Virus record (IMG/VR): IMGVR_UViG_3300037882_003154
Coordinates: 1-64,000 of that record
Strand: one strand, 5' to 3'
Length of the DNA: 64,000 bases
DNA from: a virus
Numbering within the stretch: position 1 is the first letter of the stretch; every line of letters begins with the position of its first letter. Positions 25,987 through 36,181 of this stretch are shown here, piece after piece. Both the position numbers and the translations under genes were made by a program. Under the pieces are notes generated by a model. That model saw only the letters and a program-made list of their open reading frames with translations. It ran no database searches and was not told the origin of the DNA.

Positions 25987-26355
25987 ATGGATGAAATGTT
26001 TTGGAAGATGAAAAGGGCTGTCAAGCAGAGGGATGATAACAAGAAAGAGAAAACAGATAGTTATAATAACAATCATAAGAAAAGGCTCTTAGAACTAGCC
26101 CACAAAAGGATGAGAATAGTTTTTGCTGGAGCCCTTGATGAATTTGAGAAGGCTTTTGGAGAAACTTTGGATAATAACAAAGATATGAGTCAAAAGTGGA
26201 AAATTGTTAGGAATAAAATACTTAATAATGGAAACAATCAGAGCAGACTATTGGCTGCTGATATAGAACAATATGATGTCGCCCCAATGAGATATAACTA
26301 TAAATTTACTATAAAACCGGAGCAAGGCAATGAAGAATCTGAAGGAAATAGTTAA
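25987..26355 (+). CDS. Tail assembly chaperone candidate, first frame
   Basis: A 122-residue, highly charged helical protein. It overlaps the next gene by 26 bases, and the two are in different frames (the second is shifted by one base relative to the first). The pair upstream of the tape measure is reminiscent of the gpG/gpT arrangement, in which the second is reached by frameshift; however, the second gene has its own ATG. I could not identify a clean heptamer slippery site. Confidence 0.5.
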   Translation: MDEMFWKMKRAVKQRDDNKKEKTDSYNNNHKKRLLELAHKRMRIVFAGALDEFEKAFGETLDNNKDMSQKWKIVRNKILNNGNNQSRLLAADIEQYDVAPMRYNYKFTIKPEQGNEESEGNS

Positions 26356-27145
26356 TACCAAAGATGTAGATGGCAAAGACATTACATTGGCTGTTTTACA
26401 TCCAACATATGATCTCTTGCACAAACGACAGCTAGAACACAACAGGGCTTTTAGAGAAGCTATAGAAAGTGGGGCTATTTTAAGAGAAGCCCTTGACAAG
26501 TTTATGAGGGACCAAAATCTTTGGGATGACTCTAAACAAAAAGAATATGAAGACCTGAATAAAAAACTGGCTGATGGTGAAAATGCCCTGGCTGCTGGTG
26601 GTATCAAGCTATCGGAAGCCCGTAGGCTAGCTGTTCAAATGAGACTATATAGATTGCAGCTTAGATCCCTATTGTCCGAAAGGCTCAATCTTGATACTTA
26701 TACAGCCCAAGGTCAGGCTGAGAACCATGCTTTCAATTGGATGTTGGTTAAGTGTGTTGTTAATGATAGTAATGGCGAGCAGTATTTTAAATCACTATCA
26801 GATTATACGGAAAGAATTAGGGAAGAGGCTGCGTCTGACTGTGCTACCGTATTTGCTAGTATGACATATGGGCTACCAAAAGACTATCAAAAAGAATTGC
26901 CAGAAAATCAGTTTTTGGTTAAGTATAAATTAGTGGATGAGCAGCTTAGGCTTATTAATTCTGATAATCAGCTTGTTGATATAGACAATAAGAGAATTGA
27001 CGAAGTGGGCAATTATCTAGATGGCAACGGCAATATAATGGATATAAATGGAAAGCCGATGGACAAAAATGGCAATCCTATCGTGGAATTTAAACCATTC
27101 TTGGATGAGAATGAAAAGCCAATTCAAGACACTCTCGGTACATAA
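26330..27145 (+). CDS. Tail assembly protein with a DxNG-repeat tail
   Basis: A 271-residue protein. Helices fill residues 20-130. The C-terminal 60 residues are an odd repeat of D-x-(N/D)-G turns (LDGNGNIMDINGK, PMDKNGNPI), like a run of short calcium-type or beta-helix loops. It is followed by non-coding sequence, two promoter-like motifs and a terminator before the tape measure. Function is unknown; position suggests tape measure chaperone or tail assembly. Confidence 0.5.
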   Translation: MKNLKEIVNTKDVDGKDITLAVLHPTYDLLHKRQLEHNRAFREAIESGAILREALDKFMRDQNLWDDSKQKEYEDLNKKLADGENALAAGGIKLSEARRLAVQMRLYRLQLRSLLSERLNLDTYTAQGQAENHAFNWMLVKCVVNDSNGEQYFKSLSDYTERIREEAASDCATVFASMTYGLPKDYQKELPENQFLVKYKLVDEQLRLINSDNQLVDIDNKRIDEVGNYLDGNGNIMDINGKPMDKNGNPIVEFKPFLDENEKPIQDTLGT

Positions 27146-27156
27146 TACCTCCACTT

Positions 27157-27164
27157 GTGTATTT
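27157..27164 (+). promoter_or_regulatory. Late-promoter-like motif, upstream copy
   Basis: GTGTATTT inside an inverted pair CCTCC / GGAGG (27148-27171), 122 bases before the tape measure ATG. A second copy follows 38 bases later. Confidence 0.5.
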
Positions 27165-27194
27165 TGGGAGGGCATTTGTACAATACTTACCCCG

Positions 27195-27207
27195 GTGTAT
27201 TTGTAAG
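27195..27207 (+). promoter_or_regulatory. Late-promoter-like motif, copy before the tape measure
   Basis: GTGTATTTGTAAG starts 84 bases before the tape measure ATG. The intrinsic terminator at 27221-27258 lies between this motif and the gene. Confidence 0.6.
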
Positions 27208-27220
27208 TAGGAATTTCATT

Positions 27221-27258
27221 GGGCTGGGCTATTTATAATTATAGTCCAGCCCTTTTTT
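27221..27258 (+). terminator. Intrinsic terminator between promoter motif and tape measure gene
   Basis: GGGCTGGGCTAT (27221-27232), an eight-base loop, ATAGTCCAGCCC (27241-27252), then six T. The 12-pair stem has a single G-U wobble. It stops transcripts before the tape measure or acts as an attenuator. The tape measure start codon is only 21 bases downstream. Confidence 0.9.
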
Positions 27259-27278
27259 ATTATTAGTTGGGATAAACA

Positions 27279-30200
27279 ATGGCAGAGCCCTTCGTAATTT
27301 CAGCAATGCTTCAGATTGTAGCCCCAAGCGCTGCTTCTGTTAGTCTACTTAGAGCCAATATTAAGAAACAACTGGGCAACTTGAATGCCGTTGTTAATCT
27401 CAAGGTGGGGTCTACTAAAAGTCTTGATGACTTAGATAGAAAGATAACTGGGGTTACAAAGAGTGTAGGGCGGCTTAGCAAAGAGAGCGAAGTAACAGCC
27501 GCCAACCTACGTGAAATGGGCGGGGCTTTTGGTAACATTAAGGCTAATCTGGCTAGTCTTGGTCCTTCTCTAAATAAAGTCAATGGTTCTTTTGTTAATA
27601 CAACCAAGGTCATTCGTAGTGCAAAACAAGAAACCGTTTCATTTGCCGAACAGGCTGGTTTAGCATCTAGAAGGTTCTTGGCTTTTACATTACCAACAAC
27701 AGCCCTCTTTGCTTTTACCAAAGCAATATCCACTGGTATCAAAGAGATATTTACATTTGAAAGAGAGTTAATCAAAATAGCCCAGGCTACTGATAGACCC
27801 ACCAATAGCCTAAAATCATTAGAGGATACTGTTACGGGACTGTCTGTACAGTTAGGCGTTTCTTCTAGTGAAATGATTAATGCTGCTAAGGTACTGGCAC
27901 AAGCAGGTTTTACCGCAAAGGATACGGAAAAAGCCCTATCTGCCTTAGCTAAAAGCGATCTAGCCCCAAGCTTTGATAGTATAGCCAGAAGTACCGAGGG
28001 TATGATTTCTGTTTTTAGTCAGTTTGAGTCCGACGCATCTAAGCTAGAAGCCATTTTTGGTTCTATCAATGCTGTAGCTGCTAAATATCCAGTAGAGTCT
28101 GATGATATTATTACTGCCATACAAAAAACGGGTGGAGCCTTTAAGGTTGCTGGCGGCAACATCCACGAGCTGATTGGTTTATTTACCGCTGTTAGATCAA
28201 CAACACGAGAATCCGCAGATACTATTGCGGTAGCCTTTAGAACTATCTTTACAAGACTACAAAGACCAGAGACAATTGGATTTTTAAGACAATTCAATAT
28301 TGAGCTCCAGGAAGCCGGAAAGTTCGTTGGTCCCGTAGAAGCCGTTAAAAGGATCAATGAGGTTGTTAGCAAATTGGGCAAGGGTGATTTGCGAATATCT
28401 GCTATTGCCGAAGAAATTGGTGGGCTGAGGCAGGTATCTAAAACCATTCCCTTGATTCAACAAGCAGCCCTGGGTCAAGAAGCCATTAACACTTCATTGA
28501 AGGGTACTGCATCTCTAAATGAAGATGTGGAACAATCTTTGGATGGTTTTTTAAGAAAGCTATCTCAAGTAAGAGAAGAGTTTCTGGCTCTATTCAGAGA
28601 AATGGGTAAGACAAAATCTTTTCAGATAATCACAACGTCCCTAATCCAACTATTACACGGGGCTAATCAGTTGCTTAGGACATTTAAGGAACTGGTTCCA
28701 TTATTAGTTATTGGTGGAACATTTTTGGCTGGCAGATCAATAATAAGGGGTGGGGCTGCTGGCTTCGTATCTAAGTTTCTAAAAAGAGACACTCCATCTA
28801 CTACTATACCATTTGCTAGTGGTGGCGTTGTTCCTGGACCCAATGTGAACAAAGATATTGTACCAGCAATGTTGATGCCGGGCGAGTTTGTTTTGAACAA
28901 GGCGTCAGTAGCAAAGATTGGGCTGGCAAACTTAACTAGAGTAAACAACTCGGCTGGTCCACCTAGGCAGAAGGGTGGTATTACCTTTTTTGGTCCACAA
29001 GAAGATCTGGAGCCACTTGTAAAAGCCATAGCCGATCAGCTAGGAAAATCTGTTAGTAAGGTTTCTATAAATACAAAGACCAGTAAAATTGGTGGATCTT
29101 CATTGTTAGGGTCTGTGGTAGTTCCCGGAGCCTTAACCAAAGGCATAGACATTCAGAAATTGACGCAGGGCGTTACTGGCGGCGCTATTAATACCAGGAC
29201 GGGGGGCGGCATATCTAATTTGGGCAAAGACAGCCTTGCATTGCTTACTGGTCTGGTGTCTGGGGTTAATGAATTTGGGAAAGCTATAGAAGATACTAGT
29301 GGGGCTGTCGAACAAGGGAGTGCTGCGTTAAAACAAGAAATCGCTCTTGCAAAACAAAGAAAGATTGCTCTAAGAGAAGAAGCTCTCATTACAAAACAAG
29401 AGGCTGATATTGCTAAGCAGACATCCAGTCTCAGGAAACAAAAAGTCTCTGCTTTGAAAGATCAGGTAGCTGTTGTAAAAGTAGAAAAGCAGGTTACTAG
29501 TGAGGTTCGGCAGCTTGTTAAGGCACAATCAACTATTACACCACAAGGAACGACAATTGCAGACTCTCAATTGTTTCGTCGGCAGCCCTCGATCAATTTG
29601 CTTTTGGGCAACATCATTGATGCTACTGAAAAACAAAATAGGAACCAGGCTAGATTACAAAGATTCAAACTTGAAGACATCCTTGGTCCATCATCGCAAT
29701 CTGGTAGCCCACTCAATGTTATTCTGAAAGAAACCGAGATACAGAACAAAGAGTATCGTGCATTTTTGCAGAGAAACGAAGCACGACAGAGGGCTTTGTC
29801 AATCATTCCGGGTCGTGGGGTTGGTGGTCCGGGAGTTTTAGTACCTAGTAGAAACAGAATATTTACAGAAAATCTACTGCCACTACCACAAGGCTTATCT
29901 GGCTCTATTGGGTTTGCTGCAACTGGAGCAGATCTAGGACCAAAGATATCACTGAATCCATCTCCACTAGTGACCCCAAGAACACCATTTGTTGCCAGCC
30001 AGAATGCTCAATCTCGCAGACAAGCAAATATACTCCGTAGACAACTAAGAAATCCAACACAAGCCGACACAATCATTGCTAATGCTATAGCCAGACAAAA
30101 TCAAGCATCTGGCGTGTCTACAGCGGGATTAGTATCATTGGGTACAACAGCAGCACAGTCTACATCGCCAACCCCAGGCTCAACCTTTGGTAATGGTGTT

Positions 30201-32636
30201 GTTACACTACCCAGAAATGTTCTGTTAAACCGGTCCGAAAGGATACGAGCAATACAACTTGCTGGTAGGGGTAGCTTACTAAATACAGTATCTACCAATC
30301 TCAACCCATCCTCTATTGGATCTTTATCAAGGTCTGCTGGGACATCAGTTAAAGGCTTGTTTTCTAAAGGAAATTTTGGATTGGCGGCTACTGTGGGCGC
30401 TGGTATTGCTGGGTCTTCCATTCAAGCTAGTGGTCTGAAAACTGGCAGTGAAATCAAGACCGGTTTGGGTGGAGCCTTAAGTGGGGCAGCCGTTGGGGCT
30501 GCGATTGGCTCTATAGTCCCCGGTATTGGAACCGCTGTTGGTGGCATAGTTGGTGGTCTCACTGGTGTGTTGTTCGCCCTTGATGATTTTGATGAAACCG
30601 TCAAGAATGCAAAGATAGCCAAAAACCTCGATAACATAGGACAGAGCTTTTCCGATCTTAATCAAGCAATTGAGACACAAGATACTAAAAAAATAGACAT
30701 CGTTGCAGGGGCGACACTTAATAACATTAGACAGTCCGCAATACTGAATTCGCAACCATTAGACAGAATCAAGAGACAAGAAGCCGATCTTATAAGACAG
30801 ACTGCTACGGCTCAGTTACAAAATAAACAGGATGGAAGACTAGCCGAAAGAGTTGGTCCGGTTGTCTTGCGAGCACTATTTGGTAGATCGGCTACTGGTG
30901 AAAGCGTCGACACCAGAGACACAAGTAAGTTTTCAGATGCATCAGTAGCTGAATTACTAGCCCCAATACTGGGTCTTTCAACCGAAGCTCTTTTAGCTAG
31001 AGATGAAGTACAAAAATATACAAATGCAATCAGAAAACAAACCAGCATATTAGACATACTGTCTGATAGGTTTGCTGATCTAGGATCTAACCTAGACAGA
31101 GCCACAGAAAACAATTCGTTCGTAACAGGTCTAGGCGAAGGCATCGGTGGATTTGCACAGTCTAATCGTAAATTGTCACTCGGCTCTTCTTTATTTGATC
31201 AAAATCTTGGCGCTATTAGTGGCAATCCACAGTTACAACAAGCATCAGCATTTGCTAGTGAAGTTAATGCCGCCTTTGTACAGCTAAGAAGCAAATTTGC
31301 TGGTGGTCTATTAGATGAATTGATAGCATCTGCCACTACTGGCGGAGCCGATATAGCCCTAGAAAATACTATAGGCGGTCTTTCTACTTCTGATAATGTT
31401 AAGAGGCTATTGAATTCGGCGGTTAGAGGATTTGATGGTGAGGCGGTTGGCGAAAAAGATGCAACCACCATATTAAAAGATTTGTTTGGGGCTGAAGCCA
31501 TATCACTGCCTATTGATAAGCTAAACAGTGTTATTCAGGAGCAAACCAGCGCCCTAGACAAACATGCTAATATAATGAAGGGCATAGCAGAGTTTTCACA
31601 AAAAATTCTGTCACAAACTCAAACCGTCAACAATAGCATACAAACGGCTCAGCTTACCGTAGCCGAATTACAATCCAACAGAACCGGTCAAAGGCTTTCT
31701 TCTATTGTGGGCGATATTGGTTTTAATACATTTAAACAAAACCAAGGTATTTTGGGTGGTGGATTAGATCCTACAGCCATAGGGGTCGATGCAAGAAATA
31801 GAATATCTGGTCTACAAGCCTTTGTTGCTGGTGGTGGTGGAAATACTGCCAGAGGCATTAGTTCCATAGTTGCTGAACAAACATCAATTACTAATCTCAT
31901 CCAATCACTAAAGAACTTAACGGACCCTGCTAATCTAGCGGCTGATGCTATTAGAGAGCTTTCAGAAGTAGAAGAAGAAAGGGCTGCCAGGCTAGGTCTA
32001 TTAAACAATTTTCTTGGGCAAGATTCTGGTGGACGGCGTAGCTTTCTGAGAACAGCCCAAAACGCCCAGCGGTTTGCTGCTGGTGGAGCTGGATTTTTTG
32101 ATAGTCTAAACACACAAAGACAAAAAGAACTATTGGACTTTGTTTCATCTAATGCCGGAGTTTCAATCGGTGGCAGAAAGCTAGGGGCTATTGCTAACGA
32201 ACAACTACCATTCACTGCTGGTGGTCGTCAGTTAGAAGCCCTGGGGTTTGGTCTAGGTGGGCTAAATGCCGAAAGAGCTGACTTAGAAGCTGAGATAGGG
32301 GCGGCTAATGCAACCGCCGTTGAGGCACAACGACAACTTTTAGAGATTCTACAAACACAGGGATCTTTGCTCAAAGACACAACCGATGGTTTTCAAACAG
32401 CAGTTGAAGGATTTAATGGGGCTGTTGCTACTTTTTCTAATGCGGTAGACAGAATCCCAAGTTCAATTGAGCTTCGTGGTATTAATGAAATACAAGTGAA
32501 TATAGCTGGTACAAATGGGCTAAATCAATTGTCTAGCTCTATTCAGAGACAGGTTCTGAATTCTGTAGCCAATAAGCTTAAGCAAGTAATCCCGGAAGCC
32601 TCAGCCAAAATAGAAAGATCTTTTGGCTCAGTGTAG
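27279..32636 (+). CDS. Tape measure protein (TP901 core type)
   Basis: A 1785-residue tape measure protein. Residues 150-420 are the TP901 core region (FTFERELIKIAQATDRPT, LGVSSSEMINAAKVLAQAGF, PVESDDIITAIQKTGGAFKVA, STTRESADTIAVAFRTIFTRL). A GG-x-VPGPNVNKDIVPAMLMPGEF segment lies near 517-535, and a glycine-zipper membrane-like stretch (AAVGAAIGSIVPGIGTAVGG) near 1064-1100. The C-terminal half is mostly helix with long coiled coil and degenerate repeats. A siphovirus tail is about 0.15 nm per residue, so this predicts a tail near 270 nm. It threads through the tube and sets its length. It ends 18 bases before the first tail-tip gene. Confidence 0.93.
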   Translation: MAEPFVISAMLQIVAPSAASVSLLRANIKKQLGNLNAVVNLKVGSTKSLDDLDRKITGVTKSVGRLSKESEVTAANLREMGGAFGNIKANLASLGPSLNKVNGSFVNTTKVIRSAKQETVSFAEQAGLASRRFLAFTLPTTALFAFTKAISTGIKEIFTFERELIKIAQATDRPTNSLKSLEDTVTGLSVQLGVSSSEMINAAKVLAQAGFTAKDTEKALSALAKSDLAPSFDSIARSTEGMISVFSQFESDASKLEAIFGSINAVAAKYPVESDDIITAIQKTGGAFKVAGGNIHELIGLFTAVRSTTRESADTIAVAFRTIFTRLQRPETIGFLRQFNIELQEAGKFVGPVEAVKRINEVVSKLGKGDLRISAIAEEIGGLRQVSKTIPLIQQAALGQEAINTSLKGTASLNEDVEQSLDGFLRKLSQVREEFLALFREMGKTKSFQIITTSLIQLLHGANQLLRTFKELVPLLVIGGTFLAGRSIIRGGAAGFVSKFLKRDTPSTTIPFASGGVVPGPNVNKDIVPAMLMPGEFVLNKASVAKIGLANLTRVNNSAGPPRQKGGITFFGPQEDLEPLVKAIADQLGKSVSKVSINTKTSKIGGSSLLGSVVVPGALTKGIDIQKLTQGVTGGAINTRTGGGISNLGKDSLALLTGLVSGVNEFGKAIEDTSGAVEQGSAALKQEIALAKQRKIALREEALITKQEADIAKQTSSLRKQKVSALKDQVAVVKVEKQVTSEVRQLVKAQSTITPQGTTIADSQLFRRQPSINLLLGNIIDATEKQNRNQARLQRFKLEDILGPSSQSGSPLNVILKETEIQNKEYRAFLQRNEARQRALSIIPGRGVGGPGVLVPSRNRIFTENLLPLPQGLSGSIGFAATGADLGPKISLNPSPLVTPRTPFVASQNAQSRRQANILRRQLRNPTQADTIIANAIARQNQASGVSTAGLVSLGTTAAQSTSPTPGSTFGNGVVTLPRNVLLNRSERIRAIQLAGRGSLLNTVSTNLNPSSIGSLSRSAGTSVKGLFSKGNFGLAATVGAGIAGSSIQASGLKTGSEIKTGLGGALSGAAVGAAIGSIVPGIGTAVGGIVGGLTGVLFALDDFDETVKNAKIAKNLDNIGQSFSDLNQAIETQDTKKIDIVAGATLNNIRQSAILNSQPLDRIKRQEADLIRQTATAQLQNKQDGRLAERVGPVVLRALFGRSATGESVDTRDTSKFSDASVAELLAPILGLSTEALLARDEVQKYTNAIRKQTSILDILSDRFADLGSNLDRATENNSFVTGLGEGIGGFAQSNRKLSLGSSLFDQNLGAISGNPQLQQASAFASEVNAAFVQLRSKFAGGLLDELIASATTGGADIALENTIGGLSTSDNVKRLLNSAVRGFDGEAVGEKDATTILKDLFGAEAISLPIDKLNSVIQEQTSALDKHANIMKGIAEFSQKILSQTQTVNNSIQTAQLTVAELQSNRTGQRLSSIVGDIGFNTFKQNQGILGGGLDPTAIGVDARNRISGLQAFVAGGGGNTARGISSIVAEQTSITNLIQSLKNLTDPANLAADAIRELSEVEEERAARLGLLNNFLGQDSGGRRSFLRTAQNAQRFAAGGAGFFDSLNTQRQKELLDFVSSNAGVSIGGRKLGAIANEQLPFTAGGRQLEALGFGLGGLNAERADLEAEIGAANATAVEAQRQLLEILQTQGSLLKDTTDGFQTAVEGFNGAVATFSNAVDRIPSSIELRGINEIQVNIAGTNGLNQLSSSIQRQVLNSVANKLKQVIPEASAKIERSFGSV

Positions 32637-32654
32637 CCCAATCAGGAGATTTGG

Positions 32655-34766
32655 ATGCCCCTAGTACAAACACCATTTAGACCAGCCCAAATAGTCCAAA
32701 ATATATCTGGTAGTGGTCTTGGTACTGCACAATGGACTAGTGCGGCGAATGCTGCTGGGGCTTCTGATAGTGTATATGCAACGTGTCTTATTGCTAATGC
32801 AACCGATCCCTCTTATTATCTGAGGGCTTATGATTTTCGGTTCATTGATCTTGGTATACCAAATAATGCAATTATTACTGGTATTTATGCCCAAATCACC
32901 CGTAAAGCCAGCACAACATTTAATGTCAAAGACGATCATATAAGATTGTTCACTGGTGATCCGGTCAATTTTACTGGTGCTAAAATATATGGAAATTCAC
33001 TATATCCAGGAACCATAGATTTCTGGGGTGTTACAAATGGAACATCTGTGTATGGTGGTACTGGGTTGGCTGGCTATTCACCACTGTTGGGGCTGTCACC
33101 AATCCTTGGTTCTGATATTAACCAGTCTGGATTTGGTTTTGTCTTTTCTTGTAGTGGTAGTGTAACACCACAGACGGCTAGTGTAGACTCTTTAGAGCTA
33201 TCGTTTGTATGGTTAAGTGGCTTTGAATCGAATACATTATCACTATTCTTAGCAGCAGATACTGAGCAATCTGGTCAGACAGATCTATTTACTCAAGGGG
33301 CTATTACTATAACCAATCTTGATGGTTCTAGTGATGGTTTCTCTCCTAGCCAAGTAAATGGATTGGTGGGCTGGTGGGATGCAAATATAAGCAATTCTGT
33401 CTTTCAAGATCCTATAACCAGTGGAAACTCAATACACAACCAACCGGCTGGTCTTTGGTTAAACCAAGTTGGCAATAATCATCTAAAGCAATATACATTT
33501 GCTAAAAAGCCCACATACATCAATAACAATACTGGGTTCTTGGGTCGTCCATACATTGCATTCGATGGAACAGACGACTCTATTGGTATGACCAGTGGAA
33601 TCACACTAAATGGTGATTTCTCTATATGGCTTATTAATTCTTTGCTAGATGGCGATGCCAATGTTAATAATACTATATTATCTGCTACTGGCAATTTATT
33701 AACAACCATATCACAGTCTGGACTACAACTATTTGCTAGATCTGATATAGCATCTGGGTATATATCTCATGGATCAATATCCAATACATTTGATATCAGA
33801 TATATAGAGAGAAACAGTAATACCATAACCTATAAGCCCAATGGTATTAATGGGCTGTCTTACTCTGTGCCCAATGTTTCGGGCAATCTGACACTTAATA
33901 CATTGGGCGAAAGACTCAATACAAATTTCTATAAGGGCAATATAGAAGCCCTCTTAATATACAACCAAAGAAATACTGATGCCGAACAAAGAAACATCAA
34001 TGTGTATCTTGGGGCTTCGCCCATATTTGCATTATATACATATGGGTCTATTGAGATATCCAATGGCATGGAGCTTTTCCTTGGAGCCCCAGAATTAGCC
34101 ACTGGTAATCCCCTAAATTTATACTTGCACAATACCATAGTGACTAGCGATCAGTTCGATTTGTTTGTTGGTGGTCCAGCGTCACTTTCCGGGGTAATGA
34201 ACCTGTTCTTAAGAACAGCAGACCTGTCTTACATAAGCACTAGTGGCAAGAGACAATATAATCCATCGTTGTATGTTAAGGGCGCCCCATTAGGAACTGG
34301 CATACAAGAGGGTAGTCTTAACCTATTCCTAGAATCTAGTCGAGTACAAGCCCCACTGAATTTATTTGTTGGGGTAGATAATAGCGTGACCACAGATACT
34401 TACATGAATTTGTTTGTAAATGGTCGTGCTTATGATATTGGCAATTCTTTACATTTATATGTTGGGGCTTCTGGTGAAATTAATACCCTTAACTTATATA
34501 CCAAGGGGCGAGGGTTTGTAGAAGTTGATAATCCCTTCTATCCATCAGATAGTTTCTATCCTTACAGTGGTGGCATGAACCTCTTTATTATGAGAGATCC
34601 TGCCGAAATGCTCAATCTATTTGTGCAGTGCCAGATATCAAGTGGTGGTTTTCCGCTATATACTAATGGTGCATTTCTTATTGACAGCGGAATAAATCTG
34701 GTAATGCCCTCTACAATTGATAGTGGAAATAAAAGACAATTGTTGTTTACTAGGGGTGGTGTCTAA
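32655..34766 (+). CDS. Tail tip protein with LamG-like and LNLF repeats
   Basis: A 703-residue protein. Residues 1-185 form a beta-rich N-terminal domain. From about 230 a LamG-like segment begins (VNGLVGWWDANISNSVFQD, later FDGTDDSIGMTSG), and from about 440 to the end there are about 12 short repeats of pattern L-x-L-(F/Y)-x-x-G (MELFLG, LNLYLH, FDLFVGG, MNLFLRT, LNLFVG, LHLYVGA, LNLYTKG). Such proteins lie just after the tape measure and form part of the tail tip or a side fibre. The lectin-like fold suggests glycan contact. It overlaps the next gene by one base. Confidence 0.7.
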   Translation: MPLVQTPFRPAQIVQNISGSGLGTAQWTSAANAAGASDSVYATCLIANATDPSYYLRAYDFRFIDLGIPNNAIITGIYAQITRKASTTFNVKDDHIRLFTGDPVNFTGAKIYGNSLYPGTIDFWGVTNGTSVYGGTGLAGYSPLLGLSPILGSDINQSGFGFVFSCSGSVTPQTASVDSLELSFVWLSGFESNTLSLFLAADTEQSGQTDLFTQGAITITNLDGSSDGFSPSQVNGLVGWWDANISNSVFQDPITSGNSIHNQPAGLWLNQVGNNHLKQYTFAKKPTYINNNTGFLGRPYIAFDGTDDSIGMTSGITLNGDFSIWLINSLLDGDANVNNTILSATGNLLTTISQSGLQLFARSDIASGYISHGSISNTFDIRYIERNSNTITYKPNGINGLSYSVPNVSGNLTLNTLGERLNTNFYKGNIEALLIYNQRNTDAEQRNINVYLGASPIFALYTYGSIEISNGMELFLGAPELATGNPLNLYLHNTIVTSDQFDLFVGGPASLSGVMNLFLRTADLSYISTSGKRQYNPSLYVKGAPLGTGIQEGSLNLFLESSRVQAPLNLFVGVDNSVTTDTYMNLFVNGRAYDIGNSLHLYVGASGEINTLNLYTKGRGFVEVDNPFYPSDSFYPYSGGMNLFIMRDPAEMLNLFVQCQISSGGFPLYTNGAFLIDSGINLVMPSTIDSGNKRQLLFTRGGV

Positions 34767-36181
34767 TGGCTGTTTATTATGATAACAAGAAAATAATACC
34801 TATTCCATCTGTTGCTATAAATAAGCAATATATAAAGAATGAGGATGGTCAATCAATAGGGTCTAAGTTTAATATAACAATCAATGGGGTTATTATAGCT
34901 TGGAAGGGTAGTCCTGATAGTACAGGGGCTTTTTGGACCATTGGTGGATATCCGGCAGATGAAGTCATAGCTACTGATTCTAGGTTGGCGGCTATACTCA
35001 AAAAACAACAAGCCCTTAGAGATCTTTTTTCTGTTGATGGGAGAGTATTGAGCTTTGCCCCGTGGGATGCCACACAGCCATCGGAATGTAACCCAAGGGT
35101 TATATCTATAGATTTCCCCGCTGGGATTTGGGTGGAGACGTGCCCATATACTATAACATTAGAATGCGATACTATAACCGGTCCATTGATTCCGACAACA
35201 GAGGACGACTTTGCTCAATATTTGAACTCAGCAATCGAAGATTGGTCTATAAATATGCAGTCAGACCAACCCGAAAGCGATATCCAACAACAAACATTCT
35301 TATTGACACACACTCTGAATGCAATTGGTCGAAGGCACTATAATGCCGATTCTTCATATCAGGAAGGATGGGAGCAGGCTAGAACATGGGTACAATCCAG
35401 GCTTGGCATAGATGCCGACAGAATAATTGCTGTTAGCTCACTAAATCTACCAGTATGGTTTAATGGCTATAATCATGCCAGGGCTGAAAGCGTAAATAAA
35501 AACAACGGAAACTTTAGTGTTACTGAAACCTGGGTAGTAAGTTCTGGAACAGCCCTCGAAGATTTTAGTATAGACAGTAATGTATCGACCAATGACGGTC
35601 TCACCACAGTAACAATACAAGGCAATATCAGGGGGCTTGAAACTAGGAACTCTAATTTTGCTATATCACAGACCAAGTGGGCTGCTGCATCGGGTAAGTT
35701 CGAGCAAATACGCAATGGATTATATGGAAGAGCCCAAAACTACAGTGGAATATCATTAAATCCATTGGCTATAAATGAAGCTATTGGTAGAAATCCAGTA
35801 GCTGGTACTATATCTTATGTTTACACTTATAATAGTAGATTCTCATTGTTTCCTAATGCTAGATTTCAGAATATTCAAATAACGGAACAAGGAAACGACG
35901 ATGTGTTCGCATCCCTACTAGTTCTTGGGAGGACGGCTGGACCGGTATTACAAGATATTAGCACAGTAACCGCAAGGGCTAGATCTGTCAACATAGAATT
36001 AATAGTAACACCAGCTAGTTCATCAGGATATATTAATTATATGGCTAATAAGCCCGACACCAATGGTATAATTAATGATACAAGACCGATTGCTTCACAG
36101 GTATTTGAGACAAACAAATCAGAAACATTTAATCCCATTACCGGAAATTATGCCAGAACTATTACATTTGTGTATGAGTAA
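34766..36181 (+). CDS. Tail tip / baseplate protein
   Basis: A 471-residue protein that starts at TAATG after the LNLF protein. It opens with an ordered strand-rich domain, then a central helix region and beta domain with no strong motif. Position after the tape measure suits a distal tail or hub component. Several stretches (TNDGLTTVTIQGNIRGLETRN, YTYNSRFSLFPNARFQNIQ) suggest a beta-sandwich. Assignment is by position. Confidence 0.55.
   Translation: MAVYYDNKKIIPIPSVAINKQYIKNEDGQSIGSKFNITINGVIIAWKGSPDSTGAFWTIGGYPADEVIATDSRLAAILKKQQALRDLFSVDGRVLSFAPWDATQPSECNPRVISIDFPAGIWVETCPYTITLECDTITGPLIPTTEDDFAQYLNSAIEDWSINMQSDQPESDIQQQTFLLTHTLNAIGRRHYNADSSYQEGWEQARTWVQSRLGIDADRIIAVSSLNLPVWFNGYNHARAESVNKNNGNFSVTETWVVSSGTALEDFSIDSNVSTNDGLTTVTIQGNIRGLETRNSNFAISQTKWAAASGKFEQIRNGLYGRAQNYSGISLNPLAINEAIGRNPVAGTISYVYTYNSRFSLFPNARFQNIQITEQGNDDVFASLLVLGRTAGPVLQDISTVTARARSVNIELIVTPASSSGYINYMANKPDTNGIINDTRPIASQVFETNKSETFNPITGNYARTITFVYE

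Noticed and set aside
25987-27145. Programmed frameshift between the two tail assembly genes
   Set aside because: The genes overlap by 26 bases in different frames, but I could not identify a convincing slippery heptamer, and the second gene has its own ATG.
31688-32215. 175-residue minus-strand open frame opposite the tape measure
   Set aside because: It lies wholly within the tape measure gene, has no RBS and has the composition of an antisense shadow.
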